Translations under genes and position numbers: made by a program | Notes under the pieces: generated by a model | The model's input: only the letters and a program-made list of their open reading frames with translations | The model's database searches: none | What the model was told of the DNA's origin: nothing | Assembly: GCA_963807975.1 (NCBI GenBank) | Contig: CAWEDV010000007.1 | Span: forward strand, 62,001-126,000 | Length of the DNA: 64,000 nt | Reading direction: 5' to 3' | Source of the DNA: JAACFF01 sp963807975 | GTDB taxonomy: Bacteria; Chloroflexota; Anaerolineae; Promineifilales; Promineifilaceae | Shown here: positions 62,320 to 64,000 of the stretch, piece by piece | Position numbering within the stretch: the stretch's first letter is position 1 | Layout of the letters: each line of letters starts with the position of its first letter

Positions 62320-63279
62320 ATGCCCATTGCCACCATAGAAACAGGGCTCGAAGCCATCGAGGAATATTTACTATCTGCTGTAAGCAGCGATGTAGAAGTA
62401 CTGTATGACGCCAGTGCACATATCCTCACGTCGGGCGGCAAACGCATACGACCGCAGATGTCTTTCCTGGCTTATCTGGCGGCTGGGGGTAACGATCTCG
62501 ATGAGGTACTGCCTGTTGCCTCCGCAGTTGAAATGGTTCATACCGCAACCTTGGTACATGATGACATCAATGATCATAGCTTGACCCGTCGCGGCAAAGC
62601 CACCGTACACTCTGTCTGGGGGCGCACCTTTGCCCTGCTTACGGGTGACTATCTCTTCACCAAGGTTTACGAATTGATGGCCCCCTATGGTCCTGAGTAC
62701 AACATCATCATGGCCAATGCCTGCTCGCGTCTAGTTGAAGGCGAAACATTGCAAGCAGCCGCTGCCAAAGCGGGTACCATCGATCGCGAGACATATAAAC
62801 GTATCATCTCCCTAAAAACAGCCAGCTTATTTGAAGCCTCAGCCCGCATGGGTGCACAGTTGGCCAGCGACGATGACGAGCTAGTTGACAATCTCGCCAC
62901 CTATGCTTACAACCTCGGCCTGACCTTTCAGATTGTGGATGATATTCTGGATATCGTTGGCGATCCCGAAGAAATGGGCAAGCCGGTTGGCACCGATATA
63001 TTGCAAGGCCGGGGCGTACTGGCGGTGAATAACGGTCCAAATCATGCCGACAGTGACGGAGCTTCCCCTTCTGTAACCGGTACAATCACCCAAAAACCGG
63101 TCGATCCCATTAAACAGATGATGTCTAGTCTGCGCGAATCTGGAGCGGTAGAAATTGCGCGCATGCAGGCGGAAGAAATGGGTCGTCGAGCAAAAGCGGC
63201 GCTAGAAAACGTCCCCCCCTCACCAGCACGCACAGAGCTTTATGCCCTGGTTGACCACGTCCTCATCCGTCACAAGTAA
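62320..63279 (+). CDS. Polyprenyl (long-chain) diphosphate synthase
   Basis: 319 aa. FPP-synthase-type helical fold with GGKRIRPQM (about 38-46), first Asp-rich motif HDDINDH (about 84-90) and second DDILD (about 209-213). It extends allylic diphosphates with isopentenyl diphosphate to make quinone side chains or carrier lipids. The spacing of the first motif fits long-chain trans synthases. An 'HADSDGASPSV' stretch at about 246-256 is an insertion relative to most members. It has its own promoter and operator. Confidence 0.9.
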   Translation: MPIATIETGLEAIEEYLLSAVSSDVEVLYDASAHILTSGGKRIRPQMSFLAYLAAGGNDLDEVLPVASAVEMVHTATLVHDDINDHSLTRRGKATVHSVWGRTFALLTGDYLFTKVYELMAPYGPEYNIIMANACSRLVEGETLQAAAAKAGTIDRETYKRIISLKTASLFEASARMGAQLASDDDELVDNLATYAYNLGLTFQIVDDILDIVGDPEEMGKPVGTDILQGRGVLAVNNGPNHADSDGASPSVTGTITQKPVDPIKQMMSSLRESGAVEIARMQAEEMGRRAKAALENVPPSPARTELYALVDHVLIRHK

Positions 63280-63447
63280 CCAATCACCTCCCCCATAATC
63301 TTCGCCAATCAATCTCATTAGCGAGCTGCGCCTTTTAATTGACATAAACTGGTCACGCCCGTCATTTTGAGTTACAATCTCCTTAACCCTTTTTGTAGTA
63401 CCCTTCATCAGCCTTACTGGCACGGCAGGATTAGCAAAGGAGTTCGC

Positions 63448-64000
63448 ATGGCTTTCCTGAAAATAAACGGTTTTCACACGGCGACCACCGGTCGCGCCAA
63501 TGGTATCGGCGACTTTCTGCGTGATGTTGATGCCGCAGGAGTCCCATTTTTCGCTTACTGTGTTGATGGAACCACATCGCTGGTAGATGCCCAGGAAATC
63601 ATGCGCAGCAGTGAAGTGCCCCACAATGCCGTATTTCGCCGCTCGACTTTTCCCCATAATCAAGGAGAATCGTCCGTTCCAGATTACAACGAGTCCCCAG
63701 AAGAAGCAGCTCGCAAGCAGTGGGTTTCGCACCGCGAACGTTGGCCAGAAGAACTGGACTCTTCACTCATCTATAGTGAAACCACCAACGAACTGCGCAA
63801 AGAAGTTGAGTGGGCAGATTGGATTGGGCATTTCTGCTACCACACCGGCCTGCTAGCCATGCAAAATGGCTTCAAGTGGTGCGCTCCCGCCTATGGCACC
63901 GGTACGCCAGACGAAGGAGCATGGGAGACACCGGGAATGCTCAGATATTTGGATCTCTGCCAGCAGCATCCCGATCGCTTGGCTGTATCTCTACATGAAT
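63448..64000 (+). CDS. Unknown protein, 5' part only
   Basis: At least 184 residues; the frame stays open to the window edge. AAAGGAG precedes the ATG at good spacing. The protein begins MAFLKINGFHTATTGRANGIGDF and resembles a TIM-barrel glycoside hydrolase-like start (short strand, then DGTTSLVDAQEI and WADWIGHFCYHTG). I cannot assign a family with the C-terminal part missing. No signal peptide is visible. Confidence 0.65.
   Translation, partial: MAFLKINGFHTATTGRANGIGDFLRDVDAAGVPFFAYCVDGTTSLVDAQEIMRSSEVPHNAVFRRSTFPHNQGESSVPDYNESPEEAARKQWVSHRERWPEELDSSLIYSETTNELRKEVEWADWIGHFCYHTGLLAMQNGFKWCAPAYGTGTPDEGAWETPGMLRYLDLCQQHPDRLAVSLHE

Overview
The window looks like a chromosomal segment of a Chloroflexota (Anaerolineae-like) bacterium. 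This is an inference from gene content: LysM/M23 and YbbR proteins, a CIRCE-controlled groESL, sugar-binding lipoproteins with an 'EVEVTRVV' tail, and a YukD-type ubiquitin-like conjugation cluster of the kind predicted for this phylum. Base composition is moderate and even. I saw no rRNA, tRNA, CRISPR array, insertion sequence or prophage. Coding density is high, and many genes overlap by 1-26 nt in tight operons.

Layout. 1-6045: a partial unknown gene, a LysM/M23 peptidase with a probably leaderless promoter, an HD nucleotidase, a family 2 glycosyltransferase and a TPR protein. 6155-8337: groES-groEL with promoter, CIRCE operator and terminator. 8365-9458: a small P-loop kinase and a SpoIIE-like phosphatase. 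9734-15749: cdaA-cdaR-der, then an rRNA/tRNA methyltransferase and mtaB. 15741-20903 (minus): an esterase lipoprotein, two unknown proteins, HAD phosphatase, DapA-like aldolase, class III aminotransferase and clpS. 20972-26493: PIG-L deacetylase, a decayed MscS channel remnant, mgtE and a P2-type Ca2+-ATPase. 26600-39811 (minus): a mannoside-uptake and degradation locus (LacI regulator, ABC importer, GH38, GT4, GH130). 40330-43644: two tandem CNNM/CorC membrane proteins and a small membrane protein. 43732-45249: M32 carboxypeptidase.

The centrepiece is 45295-55804, all on the minus strand. In transcription order it encodes a dynamin-like GTPase, a protein with a C-terminal beta domain, a CAP-domain protein without signal peptide, an E1-like activating enzyme, a YukD-like ubiquitin-like protein ending in a bare glycine, an E2 with HPN motif and active cysteine, two JAMM isopeptidases (one membrane-anchored), and two RING/PHD-like zinc proteins (one membrane-anchored). 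This is a complete E1-E2-E3-deubiquitinase set in a bacterium, joined to a membrane-remodelling GTPase. E1/E2/RING/YukD associations were predicted earlier by comparative genomics (Burroughs, Iyer and Aravind). The dynamin and CAP partners, the membrane anchors and a short acidic motif shared by three proteins are the parts that look new or least described.

56020-64000: a GNAT acetyltransferase, a hydantoinase/oxoprolinase, a multi-pass membrane protein, guaA and xpt (purine salvage to GMP), a polyprenyl diphosphate synthase with a palindromic operator, and the start of an unknown protein. Across the window the 8-bp palindrome ACGGCCGT occurs at least 19 times, where about one is expected by chance.
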